64,000 nt of DNA from Siphonodentalium dalli (GCA_032622095.1 CP136062.1:196735887-196799886); one strand, 5' to 3'. Shown: positions 13,001 to 28,000, counted from the stretch's first letter. A program made the numbers and translations. The notes: generated from the letters alone by a model not told the origin.

Positions 13001-16000
13001 ATACCCTCCAGTGACTTTTTCCAGAAATTATCGATTTTGGTAAAGCGAGCCCTGTGGCTATGTCCTAGCCTATTTGCCCATATTGTTGGGGTTAAAATTA
13101 CTACATCATACCATACTTCTACCTGATATGAAGCCAAAATATTTATTTTTTGCTGAAAAATCGCACTTTTTCACAAAAATATTATTTTTCGAACATTATC
13201 ATTCAAATGGATATTGTTATAATGCCCAAATATTTAATTCCTATGGTGATGCAGTTATTTGCCAAGCATATGCAGAAAGAAGTTAACAGAAATTTAGAAC
13301 AATTTGTGAAATAATGGATTTTAGCTACACCTCCCCCAAACACGTTTTTGGTCGAAATATTACATATTTTGGTTCAGAACTTTACCAAACTTCCCAATTG
13401 ATCATACTGGGACCCAACATAATTTTTTTGCTGAAAATTGAGCCCGGGGACATTGCTTAAGTGATTAAAGACGTGTTCAGGTTTCCAGACACCAAATTAC
13501 AACAACAACGCATTTTATTTGCTATTACATACAATAAGTGTCGCATATCAATCAACCAATCAATAGTTTATTCTCAAAAAAACAATAATGGTATACAGAG
13601 ATTACAATAATTGGACAGATGGAGAACCCAGCATGTCCGACGTATAGATGCACAAGTACTCCATTCGCGTTTAAGATTGAATTGCAGTAGTTTGAACTAT
13701 GGCCAATTGAGTAATCACATTAAAACGTCCCCTCTCTGTCATTGTGGCAAATAGAAAAAGCATATCATTACTTTTTGGTATACAGTGGTCCTAAGACTGA
13801 ACTTCTATGCGCCATACTGAATGTAATTTGATCAGAAATACTCTTTTTATGTACAGCAACTCAGTCAGCGCGAAAATATTAAAATAGTTGACGGGGTTCA
13901 GACATTTATCTCGAAAACAAAGCGATTTCCATAATGCTGCCATTTGTTAAAACTTCGTGAAAAGCATTGAAACCCTGCTGAGCGCGAAATTTACCACCTC
14001 CAGATCGTCTGCAATCTCACGGCGACGGGCGTATCAATGACGAAAACAACATTATCTGTGTATCATTCCGTCCAATCAGCTCCAACGAAACTATGTGTAT
14101 ATCATTATATCCAATCAGTTCCAACTGGATTACATCCTAATTTTCCCCATACAGTCTCCCTCCCAGATAAATTGTTTACTCCGGATAGAACTACCACATA
14201 CTTATATATCGCATAGTTTCGGCCACAATATATGTTGATATTGAATTCATAATCCCTTCAGTACATGATGTGTTCAAGACCTCAAATAGGGTAGGGGTAC
14301 ATACAACAGTGAACATTTGCCAGCCGCTTGTTGTGGAGTGCCACATGATGCAGACTTTCTGGAACCAACACATATGTATATTCTGATAAAAACTAACCTT
14401 TGGTCAAGCCCTCAATTAATATTGGGGTCATATCATTTCACCATGTGGTGTCTTCCAATACTTCAAATAAAGTAGGGGTCCTCAAAAATATTCCTTTCTT
14501 ATTTGCCAGTCACTTTTCGTTAAGTGCTCATTCTTTCAGAACCCAAATCCATATATTTACATTGTTTACGTCCTTGTACAATTAACTCGCCATTGTCCAT
14601 ACACGCAGTCAATGATGATATCGTTCCAATCAGTGGTGTGTTCTAGTCTTCAAATTAATTGGGAAGGGGGTAATACAAACATTGAAAAATCGCATTATTT
14701 ATTTTTCAGTCGCTTTTTGTAAAGTGTCCCTGACTGTCGGGTATTAACCCATCTATAACATTTGTGTATTTCTTTATAGAATAGCCATTTGTCCATATCC
14801 ATGAGGGCACATCCATTCAGTTCGTGGTAGGTTCAATGGTTTACATGGGGTAGGGGTCCCTTAAAATTCGCCTTCATCGTTTGCCATCTGCTTTGTGTAA
14901 GGTGCCACGGTGTTCTCGCGAACGGCGGGCTCGCGAGACCTTTGCCATTCGGCCACAATCTCGGGTAATATGGATAGCTTATGCCTTGAGCTAGTGTTGT
15001 GTTCAAGACTTCAGATAGGGATGGACTCCCCTGAGAGTAAAATTTAGCCCTTTCATTTGCTGACCATTTGTTGTAAAGTGCCATAGGCTATCGGGAACCA
15101 TCTCATCCACAACAGATTCGTATTGCCAGATAATAATCCCATTTGTCCACAACTTCAGTTAACATTGAGAGCATATCATTCTGTTAAGACTTCAAGTTGG
15201 ATAGTGGGGTCCTCAAGACATAGAAAATTCACCTTCTTGTTTGCCAGCCGCTTTTTTAAAAGTGTTCCAGGATTTCGAGGGAACCAAATCACCCATATAT
15301 CAATTAATAATTCCATGACAGCAATACCTTTCGATCACACACTCAGCTAAGTATGAGAGAATATAACTTCAGTTCATGCTCTGATCAAGATATTAAATGG
15401 GTTAATGGGGTCGTCCCCCCACAAAAACAGTGAGTATTCGCCTTTCTCTTTCATCAACAACTTTTTGTAAAGTGACCCAGACATTCAAGACCCTGGTGTA
15501 CTATACTCTTTATATAGCGTCCATTTCTCTACACACGCAGTTGATAATGGGAGCACATCCTTTTGGTTCATTGTGTGTCCCAAGACTACAAATGGGGTAG
15601 TGTGGCCCAACACATTACATTTCGTATTTGCCAGCCGCCTTTTGTAAAGTGTTCCAGGATTTCGATAACAAAACCACCCATACAAATTGTAAATAATACA
15701 TGAGAGCATATATATTCGGTTCAGTGTGTGCTAAAGAGTTTAGAAGGGTTATGGGTAGATTTGGTACCCAAAACAGTGAGATTTCGCCTTCTCTTTGCTA
15801 GCCACTTTTTGTAAAGTGCCCCAAACATTGGGAAGCCAGCCAACCCACCAATCGTGCAATGAAGAGGTATATTTCCTGAATTACATACCATTTGTCCACA
15901 CCCCAGTTAATATTGAGAACATGTCCATCCATTAGTGTGTTTAAGACTTTAAATGGTGGTAGGATGCTCAAAGAAAATATTCAGCTTTGGTTTTTGCCAG

Positions 16001-19000
16001 CCGCCTGTTGTAAAGTACCCTAGGATTTTGGGAACCAAACTACCCATATAACATGTATATTCCCTGATAGCACTACTTTTCGTTCACACTGATTTAATAA
16101 TAAAAGCATGAATATTCGGCGCATGGTGTGTTCAAGAGTTTAAATGGGCATATAAAGCAAAACAAAAATATTCGCCTTTGGAGTTTGCCATCCGATTTTC
16201 GTAAAGTACTAAAGGCTTTCGGGATCCAACCAACCCATCCATCAACACCATGTATGCGCCCCGATATTACTATATTTGCCCACATCCTCAGTTAATATTT
16301 ACAGCAATCATTTCAGTTCGTGAGTTGTTCAACTTTAACACTTCAATTGTGTACGGGGGCCTAAAACAGCAAATTCGTCTTTCTTATTTATCAGCCACTT
16401 TGTGTAAAGCGACACATGCACAACCCATCCATACAAATTATGTATTCTCTGGTAGAACTACATTCCCGTCACACTCTCGGTTAATATAGAGAATTAGAGA
16501 TCATATAGCTTAAATTCGACCGTATTGCGTTGAAGTCTTTAAATTGGGTAGAGTGTTCTTGAAAAATATAGCAAATTCGCCCTTCATATTTGCCAAGCAA
16601 AGTGCCACACTGTTTCGGGAACAAACCCATCCATAAACATTGTATATTTCCTTATGTAATTGTCCTTTATAATTACATGATTCTTAATACTGAGATCATA
16701 TTTTGTTCAGTTCGTGGTGTGTTCAGGACGTCTAATAGGGCGGGGGAGCAACAATGATTTTGTTCTGTATGATTATGTTAGTCTATATTATGTGTCGTTT
16801 AGAACAAATACTTCAGTTGCTCAAAGTCGATATGTGTTAATATAAAATTACATGTCATAAATAAAATATTGTGTTGTTGTTGTAACTGGGGGTTTAATTG
16901 GAAACCTGAGGTCATCTAAAACCAGGCTCGCGGTGTCTACGGATCAGGTTTTCATCACACGAATAATGATTAGATGCTCATTAGAATAATTTTGAAAGGT
17001 CTGTCTTGTTATCATAAATAATTAGTTTTTCTACCAAATCGCGTCCGGGGGAGCGGTACCTAATTCCAATATCTTGAAAACCGTTGACAATTTCTGTCAA
17101 ATTCTTTCTACTTGTGATGTCCAGATAACTACTGAGCCATATGAATTATATATTTGGTCACGTATTGTTTATAACAAAGGTTTTAGTACTTAACATCGAT
17201 GTTAATGCATGCAAAATTAACTGTTATCAATAAAATAATTGTTGTTGTTGTAACTGGGGGTCTGAAAGCCTGAACACATCTTTAATCGATTAAACGGCAT
17301 CTCTGGACAACACTTTCAGTACAAGATTCATATTGGGTCCCATTCAGATCAATTCGAAAATATTTGTAATGTCATTATCAAAAATATGTATTTTTTTCGA
17401 CCAAAAACGTGTTTGGGGGAGGGGTAGCTAAAATCCAATATCTCACAAACCGTTCAAATTTTTGTTAACTTCTTTCTTCATATGCTTGGTAGATAACTAC
17501 TACACCATATGGACTAAATATTTCAATATTATTGCAATATCCGTTTGAATCATAATGTTCGAAAAATATAATTGTTTTGAAAAAGAGCGATTTTTCAACA
17601 AAAAATAAATGTTTCGGCTCCAAATGGCACGAAAATTAAAATTAACCAACACTTCTTGCATATCAGGCACATATATGGTATGCTGTAGTCATTTTGACGC
17701 CTACAATGTGGGCTAATAACTTAGGACATAGCCGCAGGGCTCACTTTACCAAAATCGTTAATTTCTGGGAAAAGTCACTGGTGGGTATCGTTCATCGTCG
17801 ATTTGAGAATAGCCACCACCAATTCCGTTATTTTTCACTATCATTTTCGTCTACAGTATATATTTATCCTTTAAAAATAGTTGGTTTTAACTTGTTCTAC
17901 CGTGGGTAGGGGTACCCGACCACTTTTGGCGTTTGGCCGCTGTACTAGTGTAGAGGAGGTTAATAGAACCAATTACCAACTGATCAATAAGAGAGTGGGA
18001 CCACGGCTACTGGTTCAGAAGTATATTGAATCATATGTTTGGAAACAGATCAATGTCACGTGGAAACTCCTTCACTGGTCTGAGAGAATAACGAATAAGA
18101 AGTTACTGGCCTGGAATTGGCTGGAAGTATATCGTATCAGAGACCAGTCATGTGACTTTGGGAGAAAGTTGGAATAAAATACTAGGGTTGTTTTAGATCG
18201 TGGCTTTTCGGTTGTAATTCTCTAAGTGACCGATTGGCCCCACGACAGACTTCAGGCGAATTCTCAAACTGCTAGCTTTGTGAGAGTTGTTGTGGTAAAT
18301 ATATATCCATGAATTCTTGATGTTACAATAAAAGATTGTGTATCTACAAAACTGTGTCTGGACCTGAGTTCCCAACGTGGAGAGACGATCTACAGCCGAT
18401 TATAGGACATACATGTATTTTATAAGGGAGTACTTATTATATTGTAAAATTTAGTTTCCTGTGGGTTTTTCAGGCATAGGCATGAAGCCACCAGAGATGG
18501 CAAAAGCCATGTATAGTGCTGTGACAAATTTCATAAAAAATCCCAACCATACATTATCAGAGGTGCGAATCGTCGTATTCAAGGACGACATGGTTGCCGA
18601 GATATTCCAGACGATTGAGAAGCTATTTGAGGAGAGTGCAGTGAGACCCAAGAATATTTTTCAAAAAGCAGCTAATTATATTGGAGGTGAGTATCTTTTA
18701 ACCCTTCGCCCAACACAGTTGTATTTGATTTTTTTTTTTTTAAATCATATTTTTTCAACTATATGTCAATAAAACCATACAAATATGGGTATCATTAGCA
18801 CTGGCTCGTCACGCTGGTTCTATTGTATGGTTTTATCGACAAATTCTCAAGATATTTTGGCTTTCTTCACCTTGTATTATCTTGTTTTCTGGTCGTTTTA
18901 ATTGTTAGGTAAAGTGTTAAAGAAAAATGGGTGGTATACATGATTGACCTTGTCTGTCTACCTGTCTGTCCATCCAGTTATTAGCTCAACTTACTTTGTA

Positions 19001-22000
19001 AGTTTGAGCTATTGCCATGGTTTGGCGTCCGTCGTCCGTTGTGTGCGTGTGTCCGTCAACAATTTCCTTTGGCGCGGGCTACAGGTCGTACCTTTGGTCT
19101 GATCTTTATGAAATTTGTCATGAATGTTGACATTGACATGTAGATGGGAACGAGTCATTTTGGGGTCATTCGGCCAAAAACATGGCCGCTGGTGGCCATC
19201 TTGGATTTCAAAATTCAATCCATTGGCGCGGGCTACAGGTCGTACTGTTCTTCGATCATCATGAAATTTGTCATGGATGTTAATATTGACATGTAGATGG
19301 GAACCAGTCATTTTGGGGTCATTCGGCCAAAAAACATGGCCGCTGGTGGCCATCTTGGATTTCAAAATTCAATCCATTGGCACGGGCGACAGGTCGTACT
19401 GTTCGTCTGATCATCATGATATTTATCATGGATGTTAATATTAATATGTAGATGGGAACGAGTGATTTTGGGGTCATTCGGCCAAAAAACATGGCCGTCA
19501 GCAGCCATCTTGGATTTTACTCTTTGCTTGCATGACTAAATCCTTTGGAGCGGGATACAGGTCATACCTTTGATCTGATCTTTATGAAATTTGTCATGAA
19601 TGTTGACATTGACATGTAGATGGGAACGAATCATTTTGGGGTCATTCGGCCAAAAACATGGCCGCTGGTGGCCATCTTGGATTTCAAAATTCAATCCATT
19701 GGCGCGGGCTACAGGTCGTACTGTTCTTCGATCATCATGAAATTTGTCATGGATGTTAATATTGACATGTAGATGGGAACGAGTCATTTTGGGGTCATTC
19801 GGCCAAAAAACATGGCCGCTGGTGGCCATCTTGGATTTCAAAATTCAATCCATTGGCACGGGCGACAGGTCGTACTGTTCGTCTGATCATCATGATATTT
19901 ATCATGGATGTTAATATTAATATGTAGATGGGAACGAGTGATTTTGGGGTCATTCGGCCAAAAAACATGGCCGTCAGCAGCCATCTTGGATTTTACTCTT
20001 TGCTTGCATGACTAAATCCTTTGGAGCGGGATACAGGTCATACCTTTGATCTGATCTTTATGAAATTTGTCATGAATGTTGACATTGACATGTAGATGGG
20101 AACGAGTCATTTTGGGGTCATCTGGCCAAAAAACATGGCCGCTGGTGGCCATCTTGGATTTCAAAATTCAATCCATTGGCGCGGGCTACAGGTCGTCCTG
20201 TGCGTCTGATCATCATGAAATTTGTCATGGATGTTAATATTGACATGTTGATGGGAACGAGTGATTTTGGGGTCGTTCAGCCAAAAAACATGGCTGCCAG
20301 CAGCCATCTTGGATTTTACTCTTTGCATGACTAAATTCTTTGGCGCGGGCTACAGATTGTAGCTTTGGTCAGAAGTTCATGAAATTTGTCATGGATGTTA
20401 ACAATGACATTTTGGGGTCATATGGCCAAAAAACATGGCCACTGGTGGCCATCTTGGATTTCAAAATTCAATCCATTGGCACAGGCGACAGGTCATACTG
20501 TTCGTCTGATCATCATGATATTTATCATGGATGTTAATATTAATATGTAGATGGGAACGAGTGATTTTGGGGTCGTTTGGCTAAAAAACATGTCCGCCAG
20601 CAGCCATATTGGATTTTACTCTTTGCATGACTAAATCCTTTGGTGCGGGCTACAGGTCGTAGCTTTGGTCGGAACTTCATGAAATTTATCATGGATGTTA
20701 ACAATGACATGTAGATGGGAAACGAGTCATTTTGGGGTCGTTCAGCCGAAAAACATGGCCGCCAGCAGCCATCTTGGATTTTACTCTTTGCATGCATGAC
20801 TAAATCCTTCGGCACAGGCTACAGGTCGTACCTTTGATCAGATCATTATGAGATTTGTAAAGGCTGTAGATGGGAAAGAGTCATTTTGGGGTAATTCGGA
20901 AAAAATCATGGTGGCCATTTTAGAATTTACTCTTTGCATCAATAAATCCTTTGGCACACCATAATCACCACATCCCTGATCCGATCATTATGAAACCTGT
21001 CATGAATGTTGATATTGACATGTACATCTAGTCTTACTTAGACATTTCAATTAGCACCTTTCCTATTCCTCCATTTACTGTCAACCATTAAATTATTCCC
21101 CTACTTAAGTTGAGCTACAGTGTCATTGACACTTTCATATATCTAAACCATGGGTTAACAGATCTGAATGAAATTTGGTACTGAGGTTCGCCATCTCCAC
21201 TGCTTTCAAAAGAGGGGCAAATGATGTTTGTGTTTTCAATTCTAGAGTTATCCTTCTGTGTTTGTCTGGAATTCTTGGGCTTTTTTATCTCCATTTGAGC
21301 AGATATCTCAGCCACGGTTCATCTGTTCTCAATGAAATATGGTATGGAGATTCAACATCATGACTACTTTAAAAAGAGTGGCAAATGACATTGCTAGCTC
21401 TATTCATTTTGCAGGTATCCTCCTTTGTTTGTCTGGATATTTTAGTTTTATTGTCAGTACGCACAGGTATTTTGAAACAAATTGTTGTCTTGGTGTATCA
21501 AGAGTAAAGGTACAGAACAGTTTGGGAATACTTTTAAATCGGTAGCCATATTGAAACGAATTCCTGATAATGGATCTTATATTATCTAACCATAATTAAC
21601 ATGTTTTTTTTGTCCAATAGACTATCTACAATAACGTGAAGACAGTAAGCTAGATTATGCATGCAGCTCATTTTCATCATATATACTAATGGATGTGAAT
21701 GCCTTGTGTGATGGAAGTAACTCGATTGTGATACCAAAGTTTAATCAAAACTTTAATATTGGTAAACATTGGATAAAGTCAAAGCATTTTACTGTTATAA
21801 AAATTATGTGTAGTGACTCTCACTGGCGAAATATCATTCCCAATATTTATCAGTGATTATTTCAGGATAAATGAAGGACTCAATATTTACATTTTTACAC
21901 AGTTCAAATGTCATGTTTTAAATTATTACTGGTCAGTGATACTTGAATGCTATAAAATATCAGCTTTAAGTAGTGGCTGATTAGTAAAATATCAGCTTTA

Positions 22001-25000
22001 AGTAGTGGCTGATTAGTAAAATATCAGCTTTAAGTAGTGGCTGATTAGTAAAATATCAGCTTTAAGTAGTGGCCGAATAGTAAAATATCAGCTTTAAGTA
22101 GAGGCTGATTAGTAAAATATCAGCTTTAAGTAGTGGCCCAATAGTAAAATATCAGCTTTAAGTAGAGGCCGAATAGTAAAACATCAGCTTTAAGTAGTGG
22201 CTGATTAGTAAAACATCAGCTTTAAGTAGTGAACGAATAGTAAAACATCAGCTTTAAAGGGGTACTGTACCCAACATGTTGTTGTTGGTTTCTATAGTCT
22301 CCGAGTCGGAGAATAAGGTAACACTTTTTCCATTATTTGAAAGTCTGTTGAGTACGAAGTAGTGTTACGGATGGCAAATTTACCGGAATGCAAAAATACA
22401 AATTGTCGTTGTCGAGTAATTTTTGTACAGTTTTCAACCAAATGAATCAAATAAAAGTTATATTATATGCATACTAGTCCCATATAATCATTTAAGTTAT
22501 TGTATCGTCGCTAGTCAGTGAGTGGCTTGAGTGTTCTCCCCGTATCATCATAATATTTTAAGCGATCGTGTGTGCGATCGGTTTAACACTCCAGTATCCC
22601 TCAATTACTGTTTTTGATTACGGTAATTCGTAATTTAATTGACGCCATTTTATGGCTCCAGTCATAAATTCAATTTATATCAAATTATTAACTTTTAAAT
22701 TATTAAATTTTAAGATAGCCTATTAACCTGAGCGTTTACAGAATACATCTTCGACTCAAATTACTTATGTTTCTATATATTATCGATATTAGATCGTTGT
22801 TGTCACCGGAAATTTAATGAAAATGGCGTACAGTACCCCTTTAAGTAGTGACCGAATAGTAAAACATCAGCTTTAAGTAGTGACTGAATAGTAAAGCATC
22901 AGCTTTAAGTAGTGGCTGAATAGTAAAATATCAGCCTTAGGTAGTGGCTGAATAGTAAACCATCAGCTTTAAGTAGTGGCTGAACAGTAAAACATCAGCT
23001 TTAAGTAGTGACCGAATAATAAAGCATCAGCTTTAAGTAGTGGCCGAATAGTAAAACATCAGCTTTAAGTAGTGGCCGAATAGTAAAACATCAGCTTTAA
23101 GTAGTGGCTGAATAGTAAAACATGAGCTTTAAGTAGTGACTGAATAGTAAAGCATCAGCTTTAAGTAGTGGCTGAATAGTAAAACATCAGCTTTAAGTAG
23201 TGGCCGAATAGTAAGGCATCAGCTTTAAGTAGTGGCCAAATAGTAAGGCATCAGCTTTAAGTAGTGACGGAATAGTAAAACATCAGCTTTAAGTAGTGGC
23301 TGAATAGTAAAATATCAGCTTTAAGTAGTGGCTGAATAGTAAAACATCAGCTACTTTTAAGTAGTGGCTGAATAGTAAAACATCAGCTTTAAGTAGTGAC
23401 CGAATAGTAAAGCCTCAGCCTTTAGCACAGGGGTCATGGGAGTTTGTAACTGAGAATGACCAAGTGACTCCATCTGTCTCAATGGTAACCTCCGGCCTCC
23501 GCTAATTACTCAGGGGAGGAATGCTGGCAAGATGGATTCCAAGGGCTGCCTTGGGACCCAGGAGGCGACTTGTCGGATTGCGAGCCATGTACAGGTTGTG
23601 TTTGCCCAGAAACTGTATGGATGCACTCAAAATTGGACTTGCATTACCACCATATACATAAGACAAAGGTAAATGTGAGACAAGTTACAAGTTCAGATCC
23701 CGAACTAAACTTGGCCGGTATATGCACTAGAGCCCGAAGCCGCCATCGCACGCCGCCGCCGCCAGCCATATTGGCCACAAGCCACCGCCAGCCATATTAT
23801 CTCTAACGCCAGCCACATCTAAATATCTCCGCCGCCTGAATTGTAAAATGGCTGAGCCGTGTACATGGGCTTATATGTCAAGCACAACTGTACTGTGAAT
23901 CGCAAAGAACTAAACCGCATTGCCTAATATTGGCATACTAGCATGGACACTGGTTGTTATATTATCAGAACGCCGGGCCCCTTAATGTGGAATAGACTAT
24001 CACAATGCATGTTTTCATATAACTGAATAGGCGCATCCATTCGGTATTGAAAGGGTTAAAATATAAATTGTTTATATCGACAACACCCAGTCTCAGACAT
24101 CGCTGGCATTTGTCAATATATACACATAAGAATAGAAAATAGTTGGAAATATTATATATCATTACTATCGGGTTTATGCATCATTCAATGATGCATGCAT
24201 ATATCGCAAGATGGCAGTGATGATAGCAGTCTGAAGTCGACAGAAGTCCCAATATAACTTATACCGATTAGATGGGGAAACTACATAGTATATCCATGCC
24301 AGTCCTTCGTGAATTTTCGCCATAATGGAAAAGCCCAACATCAAAATATTACGTGTGGTCTGGAATTCTACGGGTTCACCACAAACGCTAAAAAAAACGG
24401 CGTCTATAACCGGGGATTAGGAACATTTCGGAAGCGAAAATACGCTGAATGATAACATCTCAGCCGGCTGAGCCGCCATATTTCGTCAGCCACGAACGTC
24501 GTGACTGAGCCGGCTTAGCTAGCTAACCAGCCACGAATTTCGGTTGAGCCAGCCGTGAAAACTATTTGTCGTGGCTTCGGGGTCTAATATGCACCCTAGT
24601 TGAACTGGGGAAACAACATAAGGATCCGGATCTATCCCCAGTCATTGCGTGGATAGAATCCGGTCAAGAACCAACAGAGGGTGAATTATTCATCTCCATT
24701 AAGGCCACTAAATATATCTGGATTAATCATCTGAGATTTGTGATAGGAAATGAATTACTGTATAAGATAAAAGGAATGGGGAGCAGGTTTTAGTCATTCC
24801 AGCCAATTTGCGGCTGAGATCTTGGCTATGGCTCATGATATACCCGCTTCTGGTCATCAGGGTGTGGTGCGTACCAAAGCTAGAGCCAAAAAGTACTTCT
24901 ATGCATGGAATTACTCAAGACATTGAATCATTCATAGGGGCCTGCCCCCAATGCAATCAAGGGAAGAAACCATCGAGGCATGCCAAATGGGAAATGCAAA

Positions 25001-28000
25001 CCTTCTATGCGGGTAATCCAATGGAAAGAGTGCACCTGGATTTCCTGGGACCATTGCCACTTGGTGAACAGGATGACAAATACATTCTGTTGATCACGCA
25101 TCAGTTTACTAAGTGGGTGGAGTGTATTCCCCTTCCTGATCAGACCGCAGAAACGATGGCATGTGCGGCGGTAAATGAATTATTTGCATGCTTCGGATGC
25201 CCCTTGCAAATTTTGATGGACCAGGGCCCAAGTTTTGAAAGTAAACTTTTCTGTGTGATCTGCAAGTTACTCCAGATACATAGAAGCCGAACGACCCCTT
25301 ATCGACCTTTGGCAAATGGCCAGGTGGAACGTCAAAACCGGACCCTGATGAATGCGGTCCGATGTTTCGTTGACAAAAACCAACGAACTGGGAAAAATTC
25401 CTACCCCAAATAGCGGGCGCGCTAAGATCATCAGTGCACAGACTTACTGGCCAAACCCCAAATAAACTTATGTTGGGACGTGAAGTTAATCACCCAGTAG
25501 ACTTGGTGTTTAATTTTACGAAAGAAACTCAGCCAAAAACTGATACCGGTCAATACCTGAAAGAGCTTGAACAAGAAATGAAGCGGGCCCATGAAATTGC
25601 CCGGGAACATTTAAAAACTACTTAAAAACAATACTTAAGTATTATTTATAATAGGATCTCTGTAAAAAAAATACAGGCATGTTCTATAAATTAAGGCATA
25701 TCATAGCGGCCATTTTGGGTCTCTACTGGCATCATTGACACCAGAACAGTACGAGGAAGACACCACATGTAATACAGCGAATGGTTTACCCACAATCTTC
25801 ATATAACTGGAAATATGGTAAAATTGCGAAATGTACCGACTGTTGCGGGTGATCGCACTTGCGGCCATTTTGTTTTCTCCCTGAGTTGTCAATTGCAGAT
25901 TATTTTGTCAGATGATATTGAAGGATTATTTGCGGTCATATAAACGTCATAATGTTCAAATATTTGTGACATATTATGATTGGTTTTGTGTTTTTTTCTG
26001 AAACAAATGTTGAACAAAAATCGAATTTCTCAAATTCTGAGCCATATTCTGGCGGCCATCTTGGATTTTGATTTACAAATTTGACATCAGTTAACATTGA
26101 GATATGTAAGGAACCAAATGCAATTCATTACAATGTCATAACTCATTTGTTTATTCCACAATCGCCATATAAATAGACATAGGGTAATATCGCGAAATGT
26201 ACCGACTGTTGCGGGTGATCTCACTGGCGGCCATTTTGTTTTCTCCCTGAGTTGTCGATTGCATATTTTTTTGTCAGATGATATTGAAGGATTATTTGCG
26301 GTCATACAAACGTCATAATGTTAAAATATTTGTGTCATATTATGATTGGTTTTGTGTTTTTTCTGAACAAATTGTTGAAAAAAATTCTAATTTATCAAAT
26401 TCTGAGCCATATTCTGGCGGCCATCTTGGATTTTAATTTACAAATTTGATATCAGTTAACATAGAAATATATAAGGAACAAAATGCATTTCACTTTAATG
26501 TCATATCTCAATTATATTCTCCACAATCGTCATAAACATAGACATAGGGTAATATCGCGAAATTTTCTGACCCTCATGGACGCCATCTTGGATTACTCAT
26601 ATGAGGCCAGGTTGATTTCTTGTTAACATCCGGAATTCTACTCTAGAGGTATCCAGGTACATAAAAAATCGGTCTGGAGGAGTCCTGGGGGGGGGGGTCC
26701 ATACTCCATAGGGGGGTGTACCTAGCTGCCCGACTAATATCAATGGTGCCATATAACAATTATATCAAAATTATTATTTAAAGCACCCGTATTCAACAAA
26801 CTTTCAAGAAAAATTAGCTGTGTTCTGTTTAATGTACATTTTGTCGTGATGGTCTTTAATCTATACATTTGCATTAGGGACTGAAACTGTCATCAGATCA
26901 TGTCTTTTATGAAAAACTGTGGTGAGCGAATTTAATGTGTGTGAAAAATACTACTGCGCGAATTTAAATACGAGTTATAAGGCAGGGACCAGCCTAGACC
27001 AGATTTTCAGGGCGAAATGACTTCGCCCTACTATAAAAATAAGGCGAAGTGACCGTTCTATAGGGCGAAGTGAGTCTACAAAATTTAAATTGATCAGTAC
27101 TACGACAGGAAATTGAGGAATCGCTATAGAACGAAAATAGGAGAGATGACATATGTCAATTAAACTTATGAAACAATGGTTGAAATATGGAGTCATTATG
27201 TTCACTTCATGACCCTAATAACTATTAATAATACCCAAACATAATTGTGAGAGGATAGCACCATTTTATATCGTAATTGTGGGAGAAAGACAGGATTTTA
27301 TTTCATATTTTTCGGGTTTTTAAAAATGCCAACAATATATCAAACCGAAACGAAACGAAATCATGAACACTTTTACTGCGCTCTGTTAGTAATCCCGTTT
27401 GAAATTTTAATATGCTTCACAAATGAATTTGTTTTAAAATTTCTTTAACCAAACTCCATAGAGGGAGTGATGAATTGACACATTGTGAGAGGTGTGAGTT
27501 GTAATCTTCATTGTAAGGTGTGGTAATCACGGTAATCTAAAAATAACAACAACCAGATTAACACTTGAGGTCCGACGATGTTTTCACAGGTGCCAGTAAT
27601 CAGACTCCGTTGTCAACATGCTTCCAGATTGGAGCAATACAGGTGTTAATTGTTTTATAACACCATGATACACCCTGATAGTGGAGTATTGTGTGCAATC
27701 ACAGTTGACAGTTGTAAATTATCATAAATTATTTGGGGCATTTTGCCGATTTTCGTCAGTCAACTTTGGAATTTTCAGGGCGACTTGAACTTCGCCCGAC
27801 TGCAAAAATAAGGCGAAGCGGATGGCACTAGGGCGAAGAAATCGCCCACGTCGCCCTCTCGGCTGGTCCCTCTCGGCTGGTCCCTGGAGTAAGGTATATA
27901 TATATCTCACATTATTATGTGTATTTTATTTCAAGAAAGGATCATGAGCAACATGGCGTATCAACAAAAACTATCGCCTCGAAATTGGGTCATAATATTT

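Larger units (their letters stand above)
2151..18409 (+). mobile_element. Ty3/gypsy LTR retrotransposon, nested-interrupted
   Basis: Two 507-bp LTRs starting TGTACC and ending GGACA bound the element. The 4-bp target duplication TACA lies at 2147-2150 and 18410-18413. The LTRs differ at five sites (about 1%), so insertion is recent. Order inside: leader repeats, gag, -1 frameshift signal, pol (protease, RT, RNase H, integrase), a 2.6-kb untranslated stretch, polypurine tract, 3' LTR. Domain order RT-RNaseH-integrase defines Ty3/gypsy. The element minus its nested insertion is 10.4 kb, long for the group. It sits in sense orientation in the macro-domain intron. No envelope-like frame was found. 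Confidence 0.95.

Noticed and set aside
19009-19841. Minus-strand frames of 118 and 101 codons with repeated peptides
   Set aside because: They are translations of the 155-bp tandem repeat, identical in each unit because the DNA is.
21953-23421. Regular 32-bp repeats resembling a CRISPR array
   Set aside because: Repeats are head-to-tail with no unique spacers, in a eukaryotic intron; it is a minisatellite.
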